Assembly (NCBI GenBank): GCA_964453435.1
Contig: CAYVQZ010000020.1
Span: 8,665 to 72,664 of the forward strand
Direction of reading: 5' to 3'
Origin: CAYVQZ01 sp964453435
Lineage (GTDB): Bacteria; Abyssobacteria; SURF-5
DNA: 64,000 bases
The notes below the pieces were generated by a model. The model made no database searches, was not told the origin of the DNA, and saw only the letters and a program-made list of their open reading frames with translations. The first letter of the stretch is position 1. Each line of letters opens with the position of its first letter. Made by a program: the position numbers and the translations under genes. This document shows positions 33,878-43,256 of this stretch, piece after piece.

Positions 33878-33884
33878 TGCCCGC

Positions 33885-36800
33885 GTGTATATAACTGATT
33901 TCTCCGTCCGCCGAGCCGTCGCAGCGACGATGATGGTCCTCATCGCCATCGTGCTCGGTATCAACGCTTTCTTCCGCATTCCCATCGACCTCCTGCCCGA
34001 CCTTACCTTTCCCGTCGTAGCCGTGTTCACCGAATATGAAGGCGTAGGCCCCGAGGAAATCGAGAACGGCCTCACAAAGCTTATCGAAGGCAGTGTGAGC
34101 CGGGTTGACGGGGTGAAGGAACTTCGGTCAACCTCGGAGCGAGGCGTTTCCATTGTAATCCTCGAATTCGAGTGGGGCACCAACATGGACCTCGCGGTTC
34201 AGCGAATCCGCGAGGAGCTCGACCAGATACCGGATTTCATCTATCCCGAGGATGCAGAGGATCCGCGCATCTATCGAATGGACCCGTCGGATATTCCCTT
34301 GATGGGAATCGACATCTCGGGCGGAGGAAACAACCCGAGCCAACTCGAAAAGATCGCCGAAGACTACCTGGAAGACCCGATCACCGGCATCGAGGGCGTG
34401 GCCTCCGTGATGGTCATGGGGGGTCCCTCGCGGGAAATACTCGTGGCGGTCGACCAGGAGAAACTGACGGGCGCGGGACTGTCCCTCGATACCGTGGTCG
34501 CACGGTTGAAGAGCGAGAACCTGAACCTGTCGGTCGGCAGCCTGAAAGAAGGATACAAAGACTATCTTGTCCGCGCCCTCGGGGAATTCAAGAACATCGG
34601 TGAGATCGAAGACGTCGCGTTGGGCGTTCACAACGGTTACACCATTCGCGTGAAAGATGTGGCGCGCGTGTATGACACGGTCGAGGAGGATGAGGTCCTG
34701 GCGCGCGACAACCTTGAACCCACGGCAATGATGATGATCATAAAGCAGTCGGGGGGCAACACGGTCGAGATATCGAGGCGCGTCTGGGAAAAACTTGAGG
34801 AACTCAAAGCTCATCTTCCCCCCGGCATCGCGCTCACGAAAACATTCGACTCCGCCGACTTCATCAACCGCGCGATCGGCGATGTTTGGGATAACCTTCT
34901 CTGGGGCTCGTTTCTCGCGATCGTGGTCCTGTTCCTGTTCATGCATCGCACACGGCCCGTGCTCATCATCGCCATTGCGATACCGACTTCACTGCTGGCC
35001 GCGTTCCTGCCGATGTATTTCACCGGCATGACCATCAATATGATTTCGCTCGGCGGCCTCGCGCTTGCCGTCGGAATGGTAATCGACAACTCGATCGTCG
35101 TGCTCGAAAACATCTTTCGCCACATGCAGGAAAAAGGCGAAGACCGCCTGACGGCCGCCAGGAAGGGCGCCAGCGAGGTCGGAACGGCAATCACGGCTTC
35201 CACGCTGACGACAATCGCGGTGTTCGTTCCGATCGTGTTCACATCCGGCTTGGCGGCCCGGATTTTTCGAGACCTTGCCCTCACGGTCACCTTCGCTTTG
35301 CTTTCGGCGCTGTTCATCGCCGTGACACTCGTGCCGATGATGTCTTCGAAGCTGCTCTCGGTGTCTGAAAAGGAGAAGAAAGGAAGACGTTTTCAGCAGG
35401 TCAAACAGTCTTACAGGCGCGTGATTTCCTGGGTGCTCGACCATAAATTACTAACGCTCGGCGCCACGAACCTGCTATGGGTAGTCGCCATCCTCATCGT
35501 GAGATTCGCAATGCCAATGGAGTTCATGCCTACAGCAAACGACGAAACCTTCCTCATCGAGATAGAACTTCCCCGCGGCACGCGACTTGAAGAAACTGAC
35601 AAGGTGGCAAAGCAAATCGAGCAACTCATCCTCGAAACTCCCGAGGTCCACTCGGAACACGCGGTCATCGGCCATTCCTCGCAGGGGGACAGCGAAGACC
35701 CGAGGGAGGCTTTCTTCGTAGTTAATCTTGTGAAGGCCTCGGAGCGGTCCAGAACCGTTGAGCAGGTGAACAACGACATTCGAAATCGCGTTCTGAAGAT
35801 TCCGGGAGTCACGAAGTACAATTTTGTGAATCTTCAGAGCAGGTCCCTTGGCGCGACGGGCGGCAAGCCGATCGAGGTGAAGATTTTTGGAAAGGACTTG
35901 AAGACGTTGAGCGAGCTTTCGCGGAACGCGGCGGAGCGAATTCGAGCTATCGACGGTATCGTCGATGTTGAGGAAACCTTTCAATTCGGCAACCCCGAGT
36001 TACAGGTTTACTTCGACCGTGAACGAATGGCTCAGCTTGGGCTGGACATCGCTCGAGTGGCGTATTTACTGGAGACAGCGGTAAAGGGGACCGTGGCTTC
36101 GAGGTACAGGGAGTTAGGCGAAGAATTCGACATTCGAGTTCGCCTGGCCAGGGAAGAGCGGGACAGTTTCTCAGACCTTCGCTCCATTCCGCTGACCGCT
36201 GCCACCGGCTCGCAAATTCGTCTGACAGACATCGCGAACGTCGAGGTCGGCTCGGGGCCGGTACGGATTTTCCGCGATGACCAGAAACGTTCGGTGAGCA
36301 TCCTCGCAAACTACCTGGAATCCGAACGAGACCTTAACAGCGCAGTCGTTGATATCAATAAATCGCTCTCTTCCATGAGCTTGCCAATGGGCTACTACAT
36401 CGAGTACGGGGGCTCGTACGAGGACATGCGCGAGGCAATCGTCCAATTGAGTCTGGCCTTCTTGCTCGGAGCGCTCCTCGTATACATGATCATCGCCGCC
36501 GAGTTCGAATCGTTGATCCATCCTTTCACCATCATGTTCTCGGTGCCGTTCGCGTTCACCGGCTCCATATACGCATTGAAACTCACCGGCATGACGTTGT
36601 CCGTTAACTCCGGTGTCGGCATCATCATGCTCGCCGGTATTATCGTGAACAACGGAATCGTGCTCATTGATTATGTAAACCAGCTTCGCGCCGACGGCAT
36701 GGAAATCAAGGAGGCTCTCGTCGAGGCCGGCGCAACCCGCCTCAGGCCAATACTCATGACGACGCTGACCACGATGCTTGCGCTCGTTCCAATGGCGGTC

Positions 36801-37019
36801 ATGGGCGGGTCGGGCTCCGAGATGCGCCGCCCCCTTGCCGTTTCCCTGATCGGCGGCCTCATTTTCGGCTCGGCGATGACGCTCCTCGTCGTTCCGACCT
36901 CCTACTACGTGTGGGACACCATTGCCAGCCGCTTCTACATGCTGTTCATGCGCGTGCTTCATCCAAAAGAACTGGCCTCAGGCGAGGCGGCGCCCAACCC
37001 CGATTTGCCTGAAAAGTAA
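33885..37019 (+). CDS. RND efflux transporter, AcrB/SwrC-like
   Basis: About 1044-aa RND pump, proton-driven, inner membrane. ITDFSVRRAVAATMMVLIAI is the first transmembrane helix; two large periplasmic loops follow the typical positions. The TM4 motif reads GMVIDNSIVVLENIFRHM, with the first proton-relay Asp kept and Asn at the second position as in SwrC-type HAE-1 pumps. GVGIIMLAGIIVNNGIVLIDY in TM10 is conserved. GTG 33885 gives the standard N-terminus and has GGAGAG about 10 nt upstream, 7 nt after the adaptor stop; the ATG at 33834 is a longer alternative. Substrate unknown. The TetR gene at 37445 is a plausible regulator. Confidence 0.93.
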   Translation: MYITDFSVRRAVAATMMVLIAIVLGINAFFRIPIDLLPDLTFPVVAVFTEYEGVGPEEIENGLTKLIEGSVSRVDGVKELRSTSERGVSIVILEFEWGTNMDLAVQRIREELDQIPDFIYPEDAEDPRIYRMDPSDIPLMGIDISGGGNNPSQLEKIAEDYLEDPITGIEGVASVMVMGGPSREILVAVDQEKLTGAGLSLDTVVARLKSENLNLSVGSLKEGYKDYLVRALGEFKNIGEIEDVALGVHNGYTIRVKDVARVYDTVEEDEVLARDNLEPTAMMMIIKQSGGNTVEISRRVWEKLEELKAHLPPGIALTKTFDSADFINRAIGDVWDNLLWGSFLAIVVLFLFMHRTRPVLIIAIAIPTSLLAAFLPMYFTGMTINMISLGGLALAVGMVIDNSIVVLENIFRHMQEKGEDRLTAARKGASEVGTAITASTLTTIAVFVPIVFTSGLAARIFRDLALTVTFALLSALFIAVTLVPMMSSKLLSVSEKEKKGRRFQQVKQSYRRVISWVLDHKLLTLGATNLLWVVAILIVRFAMPMEFMPTANDETFLIEIELPRGTRLEETDKVAKQIEQLILETPEVHSEHAVIGHSSQGDSEDPREAFFVVNLVKASERSRTVEQVNNDIRNRVLKIPGVTKYNFVNLQSRSLGATGGKPIEVKIFGKDLKTLSELSRNAAERIRAIDGIVDVEETFQFGNPELQVYFDRERMAQLGLDIARVAYLLETAVKGTVASRYRELGEEFDIRVRLAREERDSFSDLRSIPLTAATGSQIRLTDIANVEVGSGPVRIFRDDQKRSVSILANYLESERDLNSAVVDINKSLSSMSLPMGYYIEYGGSYEDMREAIVQLSLAFLLGALLVYMIIAAEFESLIHPFTIMFSVPFAFTGSIYALKLTGMTLSVNSGVGIIMLAGIIVNNGIVLIDYVNQLRADGMEIKEALVEAGATRLRPILMTTLTTMLALVPMAVMGGSGSEMRRPLAVSLIGGLIFGSAMTLLVVPTSYYVWDTIASRFYMLFMRVLHPKELASGEAAPNPDLPEK

Positions 37020-37131
37020 CCCCCTCCCCGAACCGCGCGCTTCCCCTTTTCCCAAAGGGGAAAAGAGGCCGATTTCCCGAACGCGCGGTCCCGCGCAAGA
37101 AGCGCTCCCGTTTTCCGATTCGCCCGCATAA

Positions 37132-37161
37132 TTGAATTACCGCCGAAGGTTGCGGTAGAAT
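37132..37161 (+). promoter_or_regulatory. Possible promoter of the 86-aa gene
   Basis: TTGAAT (37132-37137), 18-nt spacer, TAGAAT (37156-37161), 36 bp before the ATG at 37197. Confidence 0.4.
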
Positions 37162-37196
37162 ATTGTCCGTCGCGAGTTTTTTGATTAAAAAAGAAT

Positions 37197-37457
37197 ATGA
37201 GCAAGCAGCGTTTCAATACGAAAAAATTCCTCGACACGTGGAAACAGCAGAAGCGTGACAGAGAAAAAGAGGAATGGCTGTTCGCCGCAGGCGTCGTCAC
37301 GGTCGGCCTCGAGCAGGAGGGGAATCTGGACGAAACCGCCCAGCGGGAAATCAAAGAAGCGCTCCAGGAGTTCGAGATATCTCCGGAGGAACTAACCGAA
37401 TACCTGAAGAAAAATCGCCTTCAATTACTCGAATTCCTGAATTCCTACGGAACATGA
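37197..37457 (+). CDS. Hypothetical small protein, 86 aa
   Basis: Unrecognised. The first 30 residues are strongly basic (SKQRFNTKKF, QQKRDREKEEW), then an acidic amphipathic helical region (DETAQREIKEALQEFEIS, EELTEYLKKNRLQLLEFLN). No signal peptide, Cys cluster or known motif. Its 3' end overlaps the convergent tetR gene by 13 bp. It has its own promoter-like sequence, so it is probably expressed apart from the pump genes. Confidence 0.6.
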   Translation: MSKQRFNTKKFLDTWKQQKRDREKEEWLFAAGVVTVGLEQEGNLDETAQREIKEALQEFEISPEELTEYLKKNRLQLLEFLNSYGT

Positions 37458-38092
37458 ATTTCAGCCTTTCTCGCCCTCAGACCATCAAACAGCAGCGAGA
37501 GTGAGACATCTATTAACCGCGGCAACTTCTGGCGCGTTATCTCTTCGGTTCGCTTCTCGTGTAGCAGCATCAGGCCGTTCATCGTGCCCCACATCACCCG
37601 GCTGGCCTCGTAGGGACTGACGACGCGGAAATCGCCTTCCGCGATTCCTTTCTTGATGGCCGACTCCAAAAGCGCCAGACAATCGAGCGATTTCCGGTCG
37701 AGCTTTTCCTCCAGTTCGGGAGCAATCTCGATATCCCGGTCCGGACTCCGAAGGAAAAACATTATGTCGAAATACTGGCCGTAATCAGTATAGAAACGAT
37801 AATACGCCTGGGCGCACCCCTCGAGCAACTCGCGAGCGCTCGCCTCGGCTCGCTCCGCCCCTTTCAGGAGCGCATACAAAATATCGAGGCCCTCTTCCAA
37901 TATTGAGACATAAATTTCTTCCTTATTCTTGAAATACAGGTAAAGAGTGCCCGTGCTTAATTCTACCGTGTCGGCTATCTGAGAAATCGTTGCCGCCTCG
38001 TATCCCTCTCTGAAAAAACATTCCCGCGCGGCGTCCAATATAGCCTGCCGACGCGCCTGTTTTTCACGTTCCTTCCTTTCGACAACGCCCAT
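37445..38092 (-). CDS. TetR-family transcriptional regulator
   Basis: 215-aa repressor. The N-terminal helix-turn-helix is classical: RRQAILDAARECFFREGYEAATISQIADTVELSTGTLYLYFKNKEEI. The C-terminal ligand domain resembles the AcrR/FadR-like TetR_C groups (FDIMFFLRSPDRDIEIAPELEEKL, SRVMWGTMNGLMLLHEKR). Genes of this type next to RND pumps usually repress them, so control of the 32.7-37.0 kb pump is a reasonable guess, not shown. Convergent with the 86-aa gene. Confidence 0.9.
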   Translation of the reverse strand: MGVVERKEREKQARRQAILDAARECFFREGYEAATISQIADTVELSTGTLYLYFKNKEEIYVSILEEGLDILYALLKGAERAEASARELLEGCAQAYYRFYTDYGQYFDIMFFLRSPDRDIEIAPELEEKLDRKSLDCLALLESAIKKGIAEGDFRVVSPYEASRVMWGTMNGLMLLHEKRTEEITRQKLPRLIDVSLSLLFDGLRARKAEIHVP

Positions 38093-39181
38093 GGCTTCTC
38101 CTCTGCGTTACCAACCGTTGATTTCTTGAATTCGGCTGGCGATTTTCATGCCGCGTCTCTCGCAACGCTACAATAAGAAGTATGATGCACAGCCTGAGGA
38201 ACTGTGAACCTGCCCCAAAAATATAAGGGTTTGAACCATATGTTAGTGAAGTAACTATAATGTGTTATCGAGAAGCGAGCGCAGGGGGCCGCACCCAATC
38301 GCCGAATCCCCCTTCAATGTCGGAGACATGGATTTCTTGGTTCCGGGTCCCCTGAATTAGCGCAAATCCAATTATCAGGCACACTCGCTGTCCCCGAAGC
38401 ATGGATTGTGCCGCATCACGGGCCATGCACGACCGCCTCCAAATTTCGGCCCTTTTCATCATCTCCGGACGGCCCGACAGACCATGAACAACCGCCCCGC
38501 AATTTTCAACTTCTGAATCGCATTCAGATACTGACCCCATCATTATATCACCCGCCATTGGGAACGTCAAACATGGGAGCGACATATTTTTCTAACTGCC
38601 TTTTCTTCTGTAGCTTGGAAACGAACACAGGGTGCGGCCGTCAAAGGAAAAATCAAATTAAAATAAAACCTGATGTCTTTTGATGAACAACCTGCAAACA
38701 TATCATGTCACTCGGCACGAACGGACACTTTATGAACACGACACCCACCGTTTCTGTTTCGGCGCGTCCTGCAAAAGGCGCCGCAGTCGGCTTAAATCTC
38801 CGTAATTCGCGAGACCTGCTGATAAAAAACGTTCCCTGACCAACCGTGGGCATGGAGAACACGGCGCAGCGTAGCCGCAACCAAACTTTTCGAACACGAG
38901 TGCCGCGAAAACGAACGAATCCTTCGACAAGCTCAGGACAAGTGGCACGAATGAAAGCGTTTTTCTTGTCATTCTTGTGTTTCTCTGTCATTCCCGCCTC
39001 CCTGTCGTTCCTGCCTCCTCCTGTCATTCCTGCGAAAGCGGGAATCCATTTCACGACAAGGAGTTATGCGCATGAACCTTCGAAAACCGTGACAGAAATT
39101 CAACAAACTAATAATACGCAGTAAGGAGGGGGATAGAATGGAAGCAACTATATCTTTCAATCCGTGTAATCAGTGGGTAGT
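38093..39181. other. Gene-free region with dispersed repeats
   Basis: About 1.1 kb without a supportable gene. It holds a reverse-oriented copy of the 'ATTCCG..TTGGGT..GGCC' module (38282-38312), a 'CTTCGACAAGCTCAGGACAA' repeat (38926-38945) and a tandem series of 'tgTCATTCCYGC' units ending in a CTGCGAAAGCGGGAATCC hairpin (about 38976-39050). These last two types are widespread bacterial intergenic repeats. ORFs overlapping them are not credible. Confidence 0.55.
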
Positions 39182-39709
39182 TCAGGGGGTGACAACATAA
39201 ATGGTGTCGTCGTAAGTGAGGCCGGTTTCCCAACCGACGAGCTGAAAAATCTTGCCGGCTTCGGAATCCTTCAGCGTGGCGCCTGAGACACCGAGGAAGA
39301 TTTCATCGGATACGTCGATACTGCGGTTCTGTCCTCCGGAGGCCACAATGGCGCTGCCATCGGAGACTTTCCTGTAGATGTAGTGTTGCCGCCAGGGGTC
39401 CACAAGGCAAAGGTCCTCGCCCGTGAACATCTGCAACTGCGCAAGCGACTCCGGCAGTCGTTTGTTTGAATCTTGATAGGCGAGGACGGCCTCGCAAAGG
39501 GTTCTCAAGTCGCGGCGCATGACTTCCATTTTGCTCTTCTCTGACGGCAAATGGACCTTGAGCAAGAAGAACAGAATCAAAAAAGAAAGAACGGCGCACC
39601 CGAACACATAGAGAAGAAGGGCCTGCGCCTCTCCCTTGAGCAGTGTGGCGGAACGGGGCTTCGTCAACGCCGATAGGTCCTCCCCATAACTTACCCGGCT
39701 GCCGTCCAT
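39182..39709 (-). CDS. Membrane-anchored protein with GspG-like C-terminal domain
   Basis: 175-aa protein with one transmembrane helix (residues about 31-50, LLLYVFGCAVLSFLILFFLL) and a C-terminal half like the type II secretion pseudopilin GspG: LPESLAQLQ, LVDPWRQHYIYRKVSDG, IVASGGQNRSIDVSDEI. Unlike GspG it has no prepilin peptidase site (no Gly-Phe-Thr-Leu-x-Glu), so it is not a processed pilin. No secretion genes are adjacent. RBS AAGGGA. Function unknown; a stand-alone pilin-fold periplasmic protein is the best description. Confidence 0.7.
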   Translation of the reverse strand: MDGSRVSYGEDLSALTKPRSATLLKGEAQALLLYVFGCAVLSFLILFFLLKVHLPSEKSKMEVMRRDLRTLCEAVLAYQDSNKRLPESLAQLQMFTGEDLCLVDPWRQHYIYRKVSDGSAIVASGGQNRSIDVSDEIFLGVSGATLKDSEAGKIFQLVGWETGLTYDDTIYVVTP

Positions 39710-39725
39710 TTATCCCTTGTTTATT

Positions 39726-39754
39726 ATTATACCACCCATTACACCAAAAGTCAA
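39726..39754 (-). promoter_or_regulatory. Promoter of the GspG-like gene
   Basis: Minus strand TTGACT (39754-39749), 17-nt spacer, TATAAT (39731-39726), about 17 bp before the ATG. Confidence 0.65.
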
Positions 39755-40024
39755 TGGAGTACATTTTCGAGCAAAAGTGGAGAGCGCCGACCGGCAAGCC
39801 CGAAAACAACGAGGCAAATTGTTTCCGGATGCGCGGGAAAATCTTTCATGTTCAAGAGAAGTCAAAATGGACTATAGAAGTTTCTACGGGTTATTATAAC
39901 ACCTTAAAGGATGGGAACTTCCATGGTCACGTATTTATGACCACCGCTCAAATAATTATCGGACGATATCGCTGTGCTTAATTACGGCGTCTCCCGTTTT
40001 TCGGGGACTCGCAGGTTTTCGTAG

Positions 40025-40110
40025 ATTGGGGGTTGTGAAACCGTCTCACGACTCCCAGCGAAGGCGTTCGGGGGGGCAGCATGCCGTATGGTGTGTCCCC
40101 CAACAACCCC
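40025..40110. repeat. Degenerate copy of the palindromic repeat
   Basis: GGGGTTGT (40028-40035) pairs with ACAACCCC (40103-40110), and an inner GGGGGG..CAT / ATG..TCCCCC dyad pairs within it. This is the 55863-55905 palindrome with an insertion. The rest of 39755-40379 holds nothing I recognise except a small dyad ATTGTCA/TGACAAT (40160-40176). Confidence 0.5.
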
Positions 40111-40379
40111 TATCAGCAACCGTCGGACACATTCATAGTTCCCCTCCGCCGCGCATAATATTGTCACCCTGACAATAGAAAAAGCGCGACCTTATAATCA
40201 CGACGGAAATTCATCATTCTCGCGGTTAGCGGCGGAGAAAAAACCTTTGGTTCTGGGACATGAGGGAAAAGTCGGGTCTCGGTTCCCTCTGACCACCGCA
40301 TGAGATGAGCATTTCCGGCCCGGAAGCGGCCATTTGCGTATTATTCTTTGATTTCCGGAATTCGGCGGAGAAAAAAACT

Positions 40380-40409
40380 TTGACATTTCGCCTTCGAAAG
40401 TGATAATAT
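40380..40409 (+). promoter_or_regulatory. Promoter of tRNA-Val
   Basis: TTGACA (40380-40385), 18-nt spacer, TAATAT (40404-40409), 11 bp before the tRNA. Confidence 0.75.
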
Positions 40410-40420
40410 TTCGCTGTAAG

Positions 40421-40494
40421 GGGCGCTTAGCTCAGTTGGTTAGAGTGCTTGCTTGACATGCAAGAGGTCAGTGGTTCAAATCCACTAGCGCCCA
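40421..40494 (+). tRNA. tRNA-Val (anticodon GAC)
   Basis: Cloverleaf visible: acceptor GGGCGCT/AGCGCCC, D arm with AGTTGGTTA loop, anticodon stem CTTGC/GCAAG around TTGACAT (anticodon GAC, valine), T arm AGTGG-TTCAAAT-CCACT, discriminator A. The 3' CCA is not encoded (CCG follows). Confidence 0.95.
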
Positions 40495-40531
40495 CCGATT
40501 GATGAAAAAAACGTTTTGGCATGCCCCGGGG

Positions 40532-40558
40532 AAACAAGACGATGAGTCTTGTTTTTTT
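40532..40558 (+). terminator. Intrinsic terminator of tRNA-Val
   Basis: AAACAAGAC (40532-40540), loop GATGA, GTCTTGTTT (40546-40554), running into a T tract to 40558. Perfect 9-bp stem. Confidence 0.85.
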
Positions 40559-40928
40559 GTCTTAGATTGTCGGCAGATCGACGTATCCTGCGACAGTGTG
40601 GTCGCGCGACGATTCGCGATTCCGGAGACACGGATTTGTTGGTCCCGTGGTCCCGAACGGGAATTCGGCGCTCCGGGAGGGGGGACTCCGCGTCGCGGTT
40701 TCGATGGCGCCGCTCGGGGGGCAGTCCGCCAGCCTATCCTGCAAGTACGAGGAACTTCGCTTCGCTCGGCGAAAGAACTCCCGGATTTCCCGGTCAAGCC
40801 GAAGAATGACCCGGCGGGGAAATTCCGTACTTGGGCGCAGCGAATCCGTCCGACGATTGCACAGTGCAGGGAACGCCATGCAATTGTCGAACAGCGAAAC
40901 CGTTTCGAAGAGTACAACATCTCAACGA
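40559..40928. other. Repeat-bearing leader before thrS
   Basis: Contains a copy of the 'ATTCCGTACTTGGGCGCAGC' module (about 40816-40841) and GC-rich dyads. An ORF in frame with thrS extends through it but encodes Arg/Ser-rich low-complexity residues, so it is not part of the enzyme. No T-box or other riboswitch recognised. Confidence 0.45.
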
Positions 40929-42863
40929 ATGACCGTCATGAACGAAGTTACCATTAAATTGCCGGACGGCTCAGAAGCAGTGTATCCGAAGGGGACGACT
41001 CTCTTTGAAGTAGCAAGAAGCTTGAGCAAACGACTCGCGAAAGAGGCGCTGATAGCGAGAATCGACAGCCGCTTGGTCGACTTGTCCACAAAGCTCGAAG
41101 AGGACACGAGCGTCGAGTTTCTCACGTTTGGCACGGAAGAAGGACAGGACGTGTATCGTCACAGCAGCTCGCACCTGTTGGCGTGCGCCGTGCAGGAGCT
41201 GTTTCCGGAGACGAAGTTCGGAATCGGTCCGGCAATCGAGAACGGGTTCTATTATGATTTCGACAAGCCCGGCGGTTTCACCGAGGACGATCTGCGGGCT
41301 ATAGAGAAGAAGATGAAGGAACTGGCCTCACAGGGCATCAGCTTCAAGCGGCGAGTGATTTCGAAGGAAGAAGCCCTGGAACAGTTTCGCGAACGCGGCG
41401 AGGCATACAAGGTCGAACTCATCGAGGGGATCGAAGACGATTCGGTGAGCACATACGAACTCGGCGACTTCGTCGACCTCTGCACCGGTCCGCACGTGCC
41501 GGACAGTTCTTACATACGAGCCTTCAAGCTGACGGGCCTTGCCGGCGCCTACTGGCGCGGCGACGAGCGCAACAAAATGCTTCAGCGCATTTACGGCACG
41601 TCGTTCTTCAAAGAGAAAGACCTGAACGAGCACCTTCGCCTGCTCGAGGAGGCGAAGAAGCGCGACCATCGAAAGCTCGGCCGCGACCTCGACCTGTTCA
41701 GTTTTCACGAGGAGGGACCCGGCTTCGCCTTTTTCCACCCGAAAGGGATGACTGTCTGGAACACGCTATTGGATTTCTGGCGCGAAGAACATCGCAAGCG
41801 CGGTTACGTGGAGGTGCGCACGCCCATTATCCTTGCGCGTTCCCTGTGGGAACAGTCGGGCCATTGGGAGAATTACCGCGAAAACATGTACTTCACCAGA
41901 ATCGACGACCGCGATTTCGCGATTAAGCCCATGAACTGTCCCGGCGGCCTGCTCATATACAAGACGCAGCTTCACAGCTATCGAGAGTTCCCCATCCGGT
42001 GCGCCGAATTGGGCCTCGTTCATCGGCATGAGAAGTCCGGCGTCCTCCACGGTCTGTTCCGCGTGAGACAGTTCACGCAGGATGACGCCCACATATTCCA
42101 TCTGCCGGAGCAGACAGTGGACGAAGTCGTCGGCGTGATCGACCTGGTCGATTGTATGTACAGGACCTTCGGGCTGGAATACATGGTGGAACTCTCAACG
42201 AAACCCGAAAAACATATCGGGACCGACGAGATGTGGGACCGCGCAACGGATGCCCTCAAGGCGGCGCTCGGGCGGGCGAATCTCGATTACAAGCTGAACG
42301 AGGGAGAGGGCGCCTTTTACGGGCCGAAAATCGATTTTCACATTCGCGATTGTCTTAACAGAACCTGGCAGTGCGCAACGATCCAGCTCGATTTCGCCAT
42401 GCCGGAGAAGTTCGACTTAACATATGTCGGCGCCGACAATCAACGACACCGCCCGGTTATGATTCACCGGACCGTGTACGGGGCCATCGAAAGATTCATC
42501 GGCGTTCTGGTGGAACACTATGCAGGCGCATTTCCCACATGGCTGGCTCCTGTTCAGGTCGCGATTCTGCCCGTGGGCGAGGCGCATCGGTCCTATGCGG
42601 CGGACCTTCTCAGAGAGTTCGAACAGGCCAACGTTCGGGCTGAGGCCGACATGAGAGACGATAAGATTGGTTTCAAGATACGGGAGGCGCAGTTGCAGCA
42701 GATCCCGTTCATGCTCGTGGTCGGTGACAAAGAAGTGGCGGCTCGAACGGTATCGGTCAGGCACAGGCGGCGGGGTGAGCTCGGCCCGCAGGATTTCGAA
42801 GAGTTTCTGCGGCTTTTGTTGACCGAGATAGAGACAAAATCGCTGGAGACCGGCTCCGTTTAA
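40929..42863 (+). CDS. thrS: Threonyl-tRNA synthetase
   Basis: About 644-aa class II synthetase, normal length. TGS domain (VTIKLPDGSEAVYPKGTTLFE), editing domain with HSSSHLLACAVQELFP and FVDLCTGPHVPDSS, then the catalytic core: FHPKGMTVWNTL, RSLWEQSGHWENYRENMYF, IKPMNCPGG, FRVRQFTQDDAHIF and FYGPKIDFHIRDCLNR. The C-terminal anticodon domain starts near PVQVAILPVGEAH. Start uncertain: ATG 40929 or 40938 gives the canonical N-terminus without a clear RBS; ATG 40878 has AGGGA upstream but adds 17 residues. tRNA-Val upstream is a separate terminated unit. Confidence 0.95.
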   Translation: MTVMNEVTIKLPDGSEAVYPKGTTLFEVARSLSKRLAKEALIARIDSRLVDLSTKLEEDTSVEFLTFGTEEGQDVYRHSSSHLLACAVQELFPETKFGIGPAIENGFYYDFDKPGGFTEDDLRAIEKKMKELASQGISFKRRVISKEEALEQFRERGEAYKVELIEGIEDDSVSTYELGDFVDLCTGPHVPDSSYIRAFKLTGLAGAYWRGDERNKMLQRIYGTSFFKEKDLNEHLRLLEEAKKRDHRKLGRDLDLFSFHEEGPGFAFFHPKGMTVWNTLLDFWREEHRKRGYVEVRTPIILARSLWEQSGHWENYRENMYFTRIDDRDFAIKPMNCPGGLLIYKTQLHSYREFPIRCAELGLVHRHEKSGVLHGLFRVRQFTQDDAHIFHLPEQTVDEVVGVIDLVDCMYRTFGLEYMVELSTKPEKHIGTDEMWDRATDALKAALGRANLDYKLNEGEGAFYGPKIDFHIRDCLNRTWQCATIQLDFAMPEKFDLTYVGADNQRHRPVMIHRTVYGAIERFIGVLVEHYAGAFPTWLAPVQVAILPVGEAHRSYAADLLREFEQANVRAEADMRDDKIGFKIREAQLQQIPFMLVVGDKEVAARTVSVRHRRRGELGPQDFEEFLRLLLTEIETKSLETGSV

Positions 42864-42905
42864 CCATCTTGACCGGAGGCGGCTTATTTCTGAAAGGGGG
42901 ACATA

Positions 42906-43238
42906 ATGGCGCAGGCTCCGTCCAGATGCATCAACCATCCCGAACGCACCGCGGTGGCCAGATGCAAGCAGTGTCATAAACCCTTATGCGAGCGATGTGT
43001 CAAAAAAATGCCGGGCGGCGTCTATTGCAGCGACGAGTGCTATCAGAATATGGCCGCCTTTCAAAACCGTGTGAAACAGCTCGAAGCACAACGCAAGCGA
43101 GGCGTTAATTGGAGCGGCCTCGCAGTGAAGTTCTTTATCGCCGTTGTGGTCGCAGGGTCTCTTTACTACGTTTTCGTGGTACGGGGCGTCCGCAATGTCC
43201 GCGACCTTATTGACATGGTGAACGGGTTTCTTCCGTAA
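42906..43238 (+). CDS. B-box-type zinc-finger membrane protein
   Basis: 110-aa protein. N-terminal Cys/His zinc module with CINHPERTAVARCKQCHKPLC, CERCVKK and YCSDECYQ, like the B-box zinc fingers found in small bacterial membrane proteins. One transmembrane helix follows (LAVKFFIAVVVAGSLYYVFVV) and a short amphipathic tail. RBS AAAGGGGG before ATG. It sits 42 bp after thrS and 18 bp before the TPR lipoprotein gene; these three and aroA may be one transcription unit. Function unknown. Confidence 0.75.
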   Translation: MAQAPSRCINHPERTAVARCKQCHKPLCERCVKKMPGGVYCSDECYQNMAAFQNRVKQLEAQRKRGVNWSGLAVKFFIAVVVAGSLYYVFVVRGVRNVRDLIDMVNGFLP

Positions 43239-43256
43239 CCAAGGGAGGGGAACGCC

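Noticed and set aside
38265..38585. 106-aa minus-strand ORF
   Set aside because: It spans a dispersed repeat module and has no family features.
38976..39050. CRISPR-like array from spaced 'TCATTCC' units
   Set aside because: Units are short, irregularly spaced and end in a common intergenic hairpin; there are no unique spacers and no cas genes.
40596..40928. N-terminal extension of thrS
   Set aside because: The extra residues are low-complexity and overlap a dispersed repeat; family proteins begin at the TGS domain.
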